Origin: Euglena gracilis
Taxonomy: Eukaryota > Euglenida > Euglenophyceae > Euglenales
Assembly: GCA_039621445.1 (NCBI GenBank)
Contig: CP154954.1
Span: forward strand, 62,618,101 to 62,682,100
Reading direction: 5' to 3'
Length of the DNA: 64,000 nucleotides
Shown here: one piece after another, positions 1 through 8,184 of the stretch
Layout of the letters: every line of letters starts with the position of its first letter
Position numbering within the stretch: position 1 is the stretch's first letter
Notes under the pieces: model-generated
Databases searched by the model: none
What the model saw: only the letters and a program-made list of their open reading frames with translations
What the model was told of the DNA's origin: nothing
Made by a program: the position numbers and the translations under genes

Positions 1-1820
1 TGATCGTTCATACGATTCTGCACCACTTCGAGCACCGCATCCGGTGGTCGGTGGATCACGTTGCCTGCACTTGTGAACTTTTGGAGATCTTCGTCGATTT
101 TCGGCCAGATCTCCTCCAGGTACTTGAACACTGAGGCAACGTCATAATCCTTCGTTTTCGAAGGTTCGGCGGCTTTCCCGCCCTTGCCTGCTGGGGGTCC
201 GGCAGATTTTCCGCCTTTGCCTGGAGCTGGCCAGGCGGCTTTTCCGCCTTTGCCAGGTGGGGCTTTCCCACCTTTCTCCTGGCCTTTTCCTTTCCCCTTA
301 CCTTTACCCTTTCCTTTACCCTTGCCCTTTGTGTTTGACAGCCATTCGAATGTCGCCCGGTATGGGTCAAAGTATTCCCAGTATTCTGGGTCTTCTGGCG
401 TAAACACTGGGTAAGTCACGGGTTCCGTGCTTGGCGTTCGAGCAAATTCCTGCTCAGCGTCACCACGATTCGAGTAAACTGGTGCGACTGGGGATGGTCG
501 GGTTTCCCGGCGTGCCCGTTCTGCCGTCACGTCTGGCGCTGGTGGAGCTTCCTCCTCAGCGTCGACGTGCATCGCTGCGGGCGGATTTTCCGACCTCGGC
601 GAGCGGCGCTGTGGCTGCGGCGTCATATTTTCCGGGCCGCGGTCACGCTTGCCGGCGGCAGAGCTTGTGGGCCGTGCTGGAGGCGCTTCCGCCACAGCAA
701 CGTCCTGTTGTCGCACTGGTTGACATGATCGTGATGGAGCTGGGACTCCTGTGAGAGCCGACACAGCAGCATCATACTGCTGGCGCTCTTCCCGTGTCAT
801 TTCCGCCCGGGCAGGGTATCCCTGGCCAGCGGAAACAGGGGGGCGACGTGCGATTTGTCGTTGGATCGTCACAGCATATTCATACTGTTGACGCTCCTCC
901 TCAGTCTCAAACGGCCGGCCAGTCCACGGGTTAACGGGTTCATCCCGTACCGGGGGAACTGGTGCCGCACGAGGCGCTGCCGCGGCTTCCCGCGGACGAG
1001 CGCTTCGGGCAGAGTCAGACGTCGGGGGAGGGTTTCCCTCCGCTGGACGTCGTGGGATAGGGTCAGGTATGGTTGGGTGGGGTTGAGGTGGATTTACGTA
1101 CTGATCCCGTAGCATTGGCGCCTCCTGGGGGTAATCCCCAGAGACGGTATACTGAGACACAGGCTCCTGCGCAGGATAATCCCGCCGGGGCATGCGCTCA
1201 GGGGATCGAAAAATACTTTCTTTCACACGTGGGTGTTCACTCCGGACAGGTGCTTCCACTGTCTCTTCCTCGGGTAATCCGGGGGAGTGAGCACGAAAAT
1301 GTGCAGTGTAAGTGCCAACTGGTGGTACCTGCCTTGCGACCTGTGGCGGGACTTCCACGCCCAGGTCACGCATGGTAATGTCTGCCGCGAATCCCGACGC
1401 GTCCGGGTCGGTGTAATACACCAGACCGGTCATCGTCGCCTGGGCGCACATACACCACAGGGCTGGAGGGGTATTCGCGATGGTCAAAACTTTACGGCAG
1501 TGGTCATCCCACAATGCCTGTGTGAGTTGGTCTGGTGCCGGGTTTGCGCTCATACGCATAACCCGGTTCATCGTCTCCGCCGTGCGGTGGATCATCACAC
1601 CCGCATACGGTGGGAGGCGACGAGAGCCTGATGGCTGAGATGGCCGCGCTTCCGCGGGCATCTGGGTCATCCTGCTACTGCTGCTGGCTTCAGGGTTTCC
1701 CTGAGCCGCAGTCCGTGCAGGTGGCTGCGTACCGTATCGGTACGCATACTGGTCAGGTTGAGGGTGAGTGGTGGGGTGGTAAGGCGGTCCTCCGCCTGGC
1801 TCCCTTCCACCGGGCAGCAT
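1..1820 (-). CDS. Third ORF downstream of pol: Pro-rich protein with Lys-Gly tract (partial, runs off left edge)
   Basis: The minus strand is open from 1895 to position 1; the first ATG is at 1820-1818, giving 606 codons with no stop before the window edge. I recognise no family. The N-terminal third is mixed-composition (a stretch beginning MRMSANPAPDQLTQALW). The middle is Pro/Arg/Glu-rich and holds a two-copy internal repeat, EEERQQYEYAV and REERQQYDAAV. Around residues 497-560 there is a pure Lys-Gly alternation followed by three GKGGKA-type repeats, then a helical-looking segment ending at the edge. It lies 162 bp downstream of the integrase-chromodomain ORF on the same strand, the position of env or an accessory ORF in Ty3/gypsy elements. 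No 3' LTR lies between them, so it is probably part of that element. Alternatives are the gag of a second tandem element or a host gene. No CCHC knuckle, signal peptide or clear transmembrane segment is visible. Confidence 0.65.
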   Translation of the reverse strand, partial: MLPGGREPGGGPPYHPTTHPQPDQYAYRYGTQPPARTAAQGNPEASSSSRMTQMPAEARPSQPSGSRRLPPYAGVMIHRTAETMNRVMRMSANPAPDQLTQALWDDHCRKVLTIANTPPALWCMCAQATMTGLVYYTDPDASGFAADITMRDLGVEVPPQVARQVPPVGTYTAHFRAHSPGLPEEETVEAPVRSEHPRVKESIFRSPERMPRRDYPAQEPVSQYTVSGDYPQEAPMLRDQYVNPPQPHPTIPDPIPRRPAEGNPPPTSDSARSARPREAAAAPRAAPVPPVRDEPVNPWTGRPFETEEERQQYEYAVTIQRQIARRPPVSAGQGYPARAEMTREERQQYDAAVSALTGVPAPSRSCQPVRQQDVAVAEAPPARPTSSAAGKRDRGPENMTPQPQRRSPRSENPPAAMHVDAEEEAPPAPDVTAERARRETRPSPVAPVYSNRGDAEQEFARTPSTEPVTYPVFTPEDPEYWEYFDPYRATFEWLSNTKGKGKGKGKGKGKGKGQEKGGKAPPGKGGKAAWPAPGKGGKSAGPPAGKGGKAAEPSKTKDYDVASVFKYLEEIWPKIDEDLQKFTSAGNVIHRPPDAVLEVVQNRMND

Positions 1821-1911
1821 AATACAGCCCGGGGTCGGTACGGTGGGGTGTTTGGGTTGTTGGTTGTAAGGTGTGTGAGGGCAACCGCTTGAGTATTATT
1901 TGGTAAAAAGT

Positions 1912-1962
1912 CTGCGGAAAGAAAGAATGATAAGAATCAATGATAAAAAGAAGAGAAAACAA
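1912..1962 (-). promoter_or_regulatory. Polypyrimidine tract and CAG: candidate 3' splice site ahead of the third ORF
   Basis: Read on the minus strand, 1962 to 1912 is a long T/C-rich tract ending TTCTTTCTTTCCGCAG, a textbook 3' splice acceptor. It lies between the pol stop (1983) and the ATG of the third ORF (1820). This would let that ORF be expressed from a spliced RNA, as env is in retroviruses. The donor site is not identified, so this is a candidate only. Confidence 0.4.
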
Positions 1963-1982
1963 CATGGGTTTCCCATGCGTTC

Positions 1983-3278
1983 TCAAAAACTTGTCATGGA
2001 AACATCAATGTTATGTTTCTTATTCCACAGCTTCCAATCCTGTTGGACGTACCCAACAAAACTGGTTGCTGGCTCCCAAGTATCCTCCTCGGGCCCATAC
2101 CCTCTCCAGCGGACCTTCCAAAGGTGCATACCTTTGTCGATTTTGTGATCGATAATTTTATCGACTACAAAGTCGTCCGTCTCAGGTAATCTGGAACGGG
2201 GTTTGAAGTGCAAACACGGGATGGGTTTCCCATCCGGTGGCGACAGGTATGGTTTGAAGTCGTCCATATGAACGTCCTCGACACCATTCGGTAATGCAAC
2301 CTTGTAACGCCCGCTGGTACCTAGTCTTTCTAGGATTTCACAGGGGCCGAGCCAGAGGGGGTCCAGCTTGGAAGACTGCATGCGAGTACGGCTATTCCGT
2401 ACCCACACGCGGTCACCGGGACTATACACAGGTGACTTGAAATTCTGCAAAAACGATTTCCGTTTTGCTGCATGAATATCAGTCACGCGCTTCTGGACTG
2501 CAGAACGTAGATTTTCTACTTCCGCAAACCAGGTCTCGCAACTGACACTCGTTCGGGCGGGTCTCTCCGAAGGGACATCCCCTATGGCCGGAGGGTCCCG
2601 TCCGAAAACTAATTTATAAGGGGAGTGAGGTAAAACCAACCCTGGTAGGGTATTGATATAAAACAAAGACCATGGTAGAACTGATATCCAGTTGCTGCGC
2701 GAGTCAGCCAGTGAAAGGCGAAGCATATTCACAACGGATTTCACGGCTGCCTCGGCTCTACCATTGCCTTTGGGTCGGTATATAATGGAAAAATGCTGCT
2801 CGATTCCGAGTAAACCGCACAAAGTGGTGAAAAACCTTGAAGAAATCAAATGGTCTTGATCACTCACGATTTCATTCGGTAAACCCATTAAGCAAATGCA
2901 TTTCTCCAGAAATATAGCTGCCAAACTTTGGGCAGTCAACCCTGACTTCTGGCATGGAATGGCTACAATGTACCCACTCAGCCTGCAGACAACAACAAAA
3001 ACGTAATTGTAAATTTTGTCGTCTGTTCCTTTGCACGGTTCTAATTCCAGAAAATACATGCAGAGGGATGTAAAAATGTCAGGGGGTACGGGGAAAAAGT
3101 CCATCGTACCAGGGGGGGGGTACCTCTGCGGGGTTTTACCGCTTGACAAATTTGACACCGTTGCGCTATTCGCAAACAGCGTGAGTAAAGCTCTTTCTCG
3201 CTCAGGGTTGTGCAATACCTGCGGCCCACCAACGAAAGAAGTTTGGGGGCCACAGGGTGACCATGGTTGTGATAACAC
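1983..3278 (-). CDS. Integrase catalytic core and C-terminal chromodomain of Ty3/gypsy Pol (distal frame)
   Basis: This 431-codon frame continues Pol after a frameshift. Residues 1-58 are out-of-frame noise. The integrase core then shows a DD35E triad: D60 (in MDFF), D140 (in IVSDQD) and E176 (in GNGRAE), with 35 residues between the last two. A GPY/F-like segment (LGPCEILERLG, 310-320) follows, then a chromodomain at about 370-417 with WKVRWRGYGPEEDTWEP. Integrase inserts the cDNA; chromodomains in chromoviruses are known to steer insertion to particular histone marks. The reading frame connects to the upstream Pol frame (3041-7039) at a run of nine C (plus-strand G 3112-3120). The triad is intact, so only the frame break argues against function. 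Confidence 0.88.
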   Translation of the reverse strand: MLSQPWSPCGPQTSFVGGPQVLHNPERERALLTLFANSATVSNLSSGKTPQRYPPPGTMDFFPVPPDIFTSLCMYFLELEPCKGTDDKIYNYVFVVVCRLSGYIVAIPCQKSGLTAQSLAAIFLEKCICLMGLPNEIVSDQDHLISSRFFTTLCGLLGIEQHFSIIYRPKGNGRAEAAVKSVVNMLRLSLADSRSNWISVLPWSLFYINTLPGLVLPHSPYKLVFGRDPPAIGDVPSERPARTSVSCETWFAEVENLRSAVQKRVTDIHAAKRKSFLQNFKSPVYSPGDRVWVRNSRTRMQSSKLDPLWLGPCEILERLGTSGRYKVALPNGVEDVHMDDFKPYLSPPDGKPIPCLHFKPRSRLPETDDFVVDKIIDHKIDKGMHLWKVRWRGYGPEEDTWEPATSFVGYVQQDWKLWNKKHNIDVSMTSF

Positions 3279-6200
3279 AAAATCACATCATCAACCAGGT
3301 CCTGGGGAATACAATATTTATAACCCGATTCATTGCGAAAAACCAACCGTAAAGGTGAAAGAGTGTAATTCTCCAGCACTTCGCCATTACGAAGTCTGGT
3401 GACAATGGTGTCATACACCGGATCACGACTATAATCCCATTCGCGAAAGAACAGTGGGGAAGGGGATTCCGTGTGCGTAATACGCCGGGGCCCGGACGTG
3501 CTTCCACGTCGGCGCCTTCCTCGCACTGGTGCGACCAGGAATAGTTGTGAAACGGGAAAAGAATCCAAAAGATTATCCGCAGCGTCGTTTCGACGTGCGT
3601 AGTCGTCAGCTTCCTGACTTCCATGAAAAGTCGTGTCTCCCTCATCCGGGTTCCCAGGGTAATACCAAGGGGCCCGACTGAGCGGATCCGCTACTTTTTG
3701 TGTGTGACCAGGGGTATAAATAACCACAAGGTTGAATTGACTCAAGAACTCATGCCATCTGCATCGCCTGCCGACCGATGACATGGCCTTGTTCAAATCC
3801 TCGGTGTACCAGTGTTGGAGACTCTCATGGTCGGTCTTGACGAGGATCTGGACGAGGCTGCTGGCTACCCAGCTTCGGAATTTCTGGAGTATAAGCACGA
3901 TTGCGTAGGTTTCCTTCTCGCGTATACTCCATTTGACTTGACCTTTTCCATCGTCGCCCTGTAACTTTCTGCTGAAGAAAGCCACAGGTCGGAGCTCATT
4001 CGCCGCATTATGCTGGCTAAGAACTCCGCCAACAGCGTAATCGCTGCTGTCGACTTCGAGTACATATGGTTTGTATGGGTCCGCGATTTCGAGGACAACA
4101 TTCTCCAAAAGCAAAACCTTGATTTTCTCAAGGGCCTCGCGCATTTGGTCATCCCAAATGACTTTGGTATTGTCAACAGCCCGGTTTTTGAGCTGTTTGG
4201 TGAGGGGCACCGCGATTTTCGCGAAGTCCTTCATATAAATCGCGTAATATTGGGCTAATCCCAAAAATCCTTTGAGGTGAGTAATCGTTTTGATTACCTC
4301 AGGGGTCCATTTCTTAATGGCTTCGAGTTTACTCGGAGCGGCTTTCCGCTGCCCATTGGTGAGGATGTGACCGCAAAATTTTATGAGAATCCGAAACAAA
4401 TGCATTTTCGCGCCTTTCGCGAAAAGCACATGTTTTTGAAAAACGGCTAATACCGCGCAAACATGGTGGAAGTGTGTGACGAGGATATCCTCGCTCGATT
4501 TTGCGGATGGTGGTGGTGTTCCCACCAGCACATCATCGATATACACAATGGCAAACGGTAAATCGCGTAGAACCCATTGTATCATGCGCTGAAACATGGC
4601 TGGGCCATTCTTAACACCCATGGGGAGTACCGTCCATTGGTACACACCCTTGGATGTCACGAATGCCGTGTATGGTTGGGAGTCAGGGTGTAAGTGCATT
4701 TGGTGAAAACCGTCCTCCAGATCGAAAATTGACCACAACCGATTTTCCGATTGTTTGGTGATCAAATCCTCGATCAGGGGGAGCGGGAAGGGATCATCCC
4801 TTGTTTGGGAGTTCAGGTACCGGTAATCCAGCACCAGTATCCATTTCTTCTGACCTGAGGGGTCTGGGGGTTTAGGAACAACAAATGCCTGGGATGTCCA
4901 CTCGCTTTTCGAGGGTACGATCCACTTGCGCTGAATAAGCTTCTCAATCATCTCATTGAGAGCTTGTTCACGTTCTCCCGAACAACGAAAAAATTTCCGG
5001 TGCATTGGTTTGGCTCCATCCTTAAGCTCGATCTTACAAACACCGAACGGACCGCGTATCGCGGGGTCGATGTCGCACGCGTATACTGGATTTCCCGGCA
5101 CACCGTGAAATTCGCGGGTGATCCGCGAACAGAATCCGGCTGACTTAGGATGCTGACCTGCACTCTCGATGACTGCGGAAACCACCAGGGTATCCCTGGG
5201 GCTACCGAGCTTCCTCGGCACCGCGAATTCGGACATTCCGAATGCATCGAAGAAACATACGCGAAAAATGATTTCTTTCAAGGGCGGTAATATTTTACCA
5301 CAAAAATCCTCAAAAATCGGTACATTAGTGGGTAAATCCCACCAATAAAAACATACATACGATAGTTGGGTGAACCATTCCGCTTCCGGAATGATGGGTA
5401 TGAGAATAACTCCACGGGCTGCATCCCGCAGAATTTTCTCAACCGCACATTCGATAAGTTTTGGGGGAGGGTGCATCCATAACACCGTATCACCCCAAAA
5501 TTTATCAAATGCGTTGGAGTGTTGTGACCAATGACGTGGCAAACGGGCATGTGCATTGGATGAAAAGGCATCGATTTCCAATGCAAAATCAAAAGAATCA
5601 GCCAATGTCGCGATTTTGGAAAACCGTCGTTCCAAAATGCGATATTGACCAAAATTGAAAGCATTCCATACGCGTTTCGCGTATTCATGCACCCGATTTT
5701 CGGGTTGAATGGTAGAAACACAATGAATGGATCCACAAACATGCAGGTTGTCTTCCACCACGCCAAGGGTTAATCCCAAGGGAGTTTGGACAGGTTGGGG
5801 GTTTCCCCATGCCGCATCAAATCCGTACCAAGTGTGATCGCGATTGTAATTAGGAATGGCGCTTTTCGCGTTTACAAACAACGAGGCTAATCCGCGGTGT
5901 TGGAGTACTCGGTGTATCTCCGCGCATTGCGGGCTACAACCAAGTGTATGATGGCGTGTGGATTCCGTATTCGGAATTGCGATTAGTGTCGGATTTTCAA
6001 CTAAACATCCACAATCGAAATCCGATTGGGTGGAAATTCTCCTGCAGTGCGCACATTGGAAGGAAGTGTGTTGGTGTGACAGGTGTGCGTGTAAGTGGGT
6101 GTCGATGGTATTAGCCGGTGAGTCTTGTACAGGTGTGCCTGGATTCGGCACAACTGGTGGGAAACGGAGTGGTGGTGTAGCTGGGCGACTACTCGACACC

Positions 6201-7039
6201 GTAATTACTTCAGGCCTTTGGGCTTTCGTCTTGTAACCCAGTGAAACGGCGGGGGTACCGCTACTCGCTTGCCCTGCCACATGTGGAACGCATGTTGGTG
6301 TGTCATTGGGCAGGGGGGAGGCTTTCTCCGTACCACGGGTGTGGAAAACGGTTGTTGGTGTGGTGGATAACGGTGTTGCCATTGTGGGTAACGGTGTTGG
6401 AAAAGTGGTCGTCGTCATTGCGGATGACAACGGTGATGGTGGTTTGGGTGGCATGGAAGTGGTGGGTGATGTGCGCAAACCGTGGGAGTGGCAATCCACA
6501 ACCAATCGGTACTGGCGTAAAAATGGGTATCCCAAAATTACGTCAGACCCGTGAATTCCGGACTCGTAACCCCAAATATTGGTGAAATGTTGTAATTGTG
6601 GGGGTTGTGGGTGATGCTTCGGAATGATGGGCAAGAGTATCTCGAGCACACATCCCAAATCACCACCACACATGGGGGTGTTATCCGCGGTTGTAATTTT
6701 GATCGGTTTCTTGGCGCTTACCAAGAGCAGGGTCGGTATCAACCCCAACCGAAAGAGCAGTGCAATGCGACAACCAGTGTCAATGAGAATTTTGACTTTA
6801 GTGGAGAAATTTTGGATGCGGATTTCCGCTTGGACGAGTAATTCCATTGGTGGTACGCAAAGTGAAGGGTCTGGCGGAAATACGTTTGCATGCCAGCTCT
6901 CCCATGAACCCTTTCCTACTTTGCTCAGCATTCCGAGCGGAAATGTGGAGTGGGTGGTAGGGGACCCGAAATAATTCCGGGTACTGACCGTGAAGGCGGA
7001 TAGGCAGGGGGGGTAAGGTTGATCAGGTCTTACCTCCAT
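3041..7039 (-). CDS. Ty3/gypsy Pol: protease, Dam-like domain, reverse transcriptase, RNase H, integrase zinc domain
   Basis: 1,332 codons. Retropepsin: LIDTG at 85-89 and VILGYPFL at 167-174. A Cys/His cluster sits at 329-376 (C329, C332, C343, C345, H363, H364, C368, C372). Residues 465-560 resemble the Dam-like methyltransferase domain known from DIRS elements: EIDAFSSNAHARL, then WMHPPP (usual motif N/D-PP-aromatic), then VILIPIIPEAEWF. RT spans about 690-880, with motif A FDLEDGFHQ (D773) and an intact YIDD box at 833-836. RNase H spans 992-1120 (D997, Glu near 1041-1043, D1070, D1118). The integrase HHCC zinc domain is H1257, H1261, C1295, C1298. The frame then leaves the integrase at the G9/C9 run near 3112-3120. 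RT and RNase H catalytic residues look intact, so this is a relatively young copy. Gag lies 107 bp upstream in a different frame. Confidence 0.92.
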   Translation of the reverse strand: MEVRPDQPYPPCLSAFTVSTRNYFGSPTTHSTFPLGMLSKVGKGSWESWHANVFPPDPSLCVPPMELLVQAEIRIQNFSTKVKILIDTGCRIALLFRLGLIPTLLLVSAKKPIKITTADNTPMCGGDLGCVLEILLPIIPKHHPQPPQLQHFTNIWGYESGIHGSDVILGYPFLRQYRLVVDCHSHGLRTSPTTSMPPKPPSPLSSAMTTTTFPTPLPTMATPLSTTPTTVFHTRGTEKASPLPNDTPTCVPHVAGQASSGTPAVSLGYKTKAQRPEVITVSSSRPATPPLRFPPVVPNPGTPVQDSPANTIDTHLHAHLSHQHTSFQCAHCRRISTQSDFDCGCLVENPTLIAIPNTESTRHHTLGCSPQCAEIHRVLQHRGLASLFVNAKSAIPNYNRDHTWYGFDAAWGNPQPVQTPLGLTLGVVEDNLHVCGSIHCVSTIQPENRVHEYAKRVWNAFNFGQYRILERRFSKIATLADSFDFALEIDAFSSNAHARLPRHWSQHSNAFDKFWGDTVLWMHPPPKLIECAVEKILRDAARGVILIPIIPEAEWFTQLSYVCFYWWDLPTNVPIFEDFCGKILPPLKEIIFRVCFFDAFGMSEFAVPRKLGSPRDTLVVSAVIESAGQHPKSAGFCSRITREFHGVPGNPVYACDIDPAIRGPFGVCKIELKDGAKPMHRKFFRCSGEREQALNEMIEKLIQRKWIVPSKSEWTSQAFVVPKPPDPSGQKKWILVLDYRYLNSQTRDDPFPLPLIEDLITKQSENRLWSIFDLEDGFHQMHLHPDSQPYTAFVTSKGVYQWTVLPMGVKNGPAMFQRMIQWVLRDLPFAIVYIDDVLVGTPPPSAKSSEDILVTHFHHVCAVLAVFQKHVLFAKGAKMHLFRILIKFCGHILTNGQRKAAPSKLEAIKKWTPEVIKTITHLKGFLGLAQYYAIYMKDFAKIAVPLTKQLKNRAVDNTKVIWDDQMREALEKIKVLLLENVVLEIADPYKPYVLEVDSSDYAVGGVLSQHNAANELRPVAFFSRKLQGDDGKGQVKWSIREKETYAIVLILQKFRSWVASSLVQILVKTDHESLQHWYTEDLNKAMSSVGRRCRWHEFLSQFNLVVIYTPGHTQKVADPLSRAPWYYPGNPDEGDTTFHGSQEADDYARRNDAADNLLDSFPVSQLFLVAPVRGRRRRGSTSGPRRITHTESPSPLFFREWDYSRDPVYDTIVTRLRNGEVLENYTLSPLRLVFRNESGYKYCIPQDLVDDVILCYHNHGHPVAPKLLSLVGRRYCTTLSEKELYSRCLRIAQRCQICQAVKPRRGTPPLVRWTFSPYPLTFLHPSACIFWN
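3112..3120 (-). other. Nine-base homopolymer at the Pol frame switch
   Basis: A G9 run on the plus strand (C9 in the coding sense) is exactly where coding passes from the 3041-7039 frame (ends its meaningful part at KPRRGTPP) to the 1983-3278 frame (begins at MDFF). It may be an indel mutation, a sequencing error, or a slippage site. Confidence 0.7.
5360..5647 (-). other. Dam-like (N6-adenine methyltransferase-fold) domain inside Ty3/gypsy Pol
   Basis: These are residues 465-560 of the Pol ORF. The order of motifs is E-I-D-A-F-S-S-N, then aspartate and aromatic residues, W-M-H-P-P-P, and V-I-L-I-P-x(2)-P-x(3)-W-F. This matches the order in DIRS-type elements and in the second Ty3/gypsy element of this window (12219-12626), where the motif is the canonical-looking NPPF. 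Here His replaces Asn/Asp and Pro replaces the aromatic, so methyl transfer is doubtful. The assignment is from motif pattern only. Confidence 0.55.
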
Positions 7040-7146
7040 CTGTTCATCAGCCCAGAGGTCCGTGCCCTCGGACCTCGGGCTCCCCTACTCCAAGTCCGAA
7101 CCGGCCGCATAGCCGGCAACGGACTTTTTGGTGGAATAGATGGAAT

Positions 7147-8112
7147 TCAATGAGCGCACCGCCATTCGGGCCTCATTAAATTCCCCGTCCGAGGTCTCAT
7201 CCCCCTCCCTGCCCGAAGCCGGGGTGTCCTCCTCCAAACAAGATATCTTGAAACCGACCTTTTGCCGGTTGGAGGAGTAACCACGGTCATCGCGGCGCTT
7301 ACCGCGATTTCCGTAGCCAGGCCGGGGGGAACGAGATCTGGGACATTTGGATGCGTGGTGATCTTTGGAACCGCAAAGTGAACAACGGGATTTGTGGCGG
7401 GATTCCGCATAACGGGGGGAACGGTATTCCGTTCGACCGTCAAACCGTCGTGGTGAACGGGTTTCCCGTCGTTGGTGTAACGGGGTTTCCCCGGTGACTC
7501 CCGCGAAGAGGATGATCCACTTCGCGAACGAGATCGTGAAGAGTCCCGATTGAAATCCCGTTTTCGGGTAGGGGGTCCAGGTGACCGACCGCGAGAGGGA
7601 CGGGTTTCCCGACCATCACGCGATGGTGACTTGGGCCTACTACCGCTAAAGCGGTTCTCCGAAGAACGTGAAACTCCCGATTGCGGTGAAAACGCCGAGG
7701 AACCCGATCCCCGTGAGGACGTCGAGCGCCTTGGGCTTCCAATACGCTTTCGCGCATCGGGATTCGGGCATTCCCGAGACATGTGACCAGATTTGTTGCA
7801 CAAAAAGCACAGTTTATCCGTGCCTTGGTCTGAAGAACGCTGATTCCGCGTTTTCGATCCCATGGTGGGTGATCTTGGTGACATGGGTGATTTTTGCAAC
7901 GCATTAACCGCACCCGCAGGGATTCCCGCGGTGGGATGCTTTTGGAAAGCGGACTGTATTTGTCCCAAAACTTGTGTGAGCTTGAGTTGCTTTGACACAT
8001 AATTCCAACGTTGGGCAAGAGTCATCTCATGCCCTGCCAACTCCTCGCGATGGATATCCTTCACGAGGGATGGTGTGAAATGGAACAAAACGGCATCGAA
8101 TTGTTCGCGCAT
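7147..8112 (-). CDS. Gag C-terminal part with CCHC zinc knuckle
   Basis: This 321-codon open segment is the nucleocapsid part of Gag. A CX2CX4HX4C knuckle (C102, C105, H110, C115; sequence CFLCNKSGHMSREC) binds RNA in this family. It is followed by a long Arg/Ser/Pro/Gly-rich basic tail typical of nucleic-acid binding. It is in the same frame as the 8185-9858 segment; a single TGA at 8187-8185 separates them and coding sense continues directly across it (the next ATG, at 8112, is internal). The two are therefore one Gag split by a stop, and the ATG at 8112 is probably not the native start. Confidence 0.85.
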   Translation of the reverse strand: MREQFDAVLFHFTPSLVKDIHREELAGHEMTLAQRWNYVSKQLKLTQVLGQIQSAFQKHPTAGIPAGAVNALQKSPMSPRSPTMGSKTRNQRSSDQGTDKLCFLCNKSGHMSRECPNPDARKRIGSPRRSTSSRGSGSSAFSPQSGVSRSSENRFSGSRPKSPSRDGRETRPSRGRSPGPPTRKRDFNRDSSRSRSRSGSSSSRESPGKPRYTNDGKPVHHDGLTVERNTVPPVMRNPATNPVVHFAVPKITTHPNVPDLVPPGLATEIAVSAAMTVVTPPTGKRSVSRYLVWRRTPRLRAGRGMRPRTGNLMRPEWRCAH

Positions 8113-8184
8113 TTGCTTCTCGCTAAGTTCATCAACTTCGGAAGCAAGTGCTAACCATTTGGCATACCAAAGGTCAATGGATTT

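Noticed and set aside
431-1822. Several plus-strand ORFs of 70-114 codons
   Set aside because: They are antisense to the continuous 606-codon minus-strand ORF, which has coherent composition and internal repeats.
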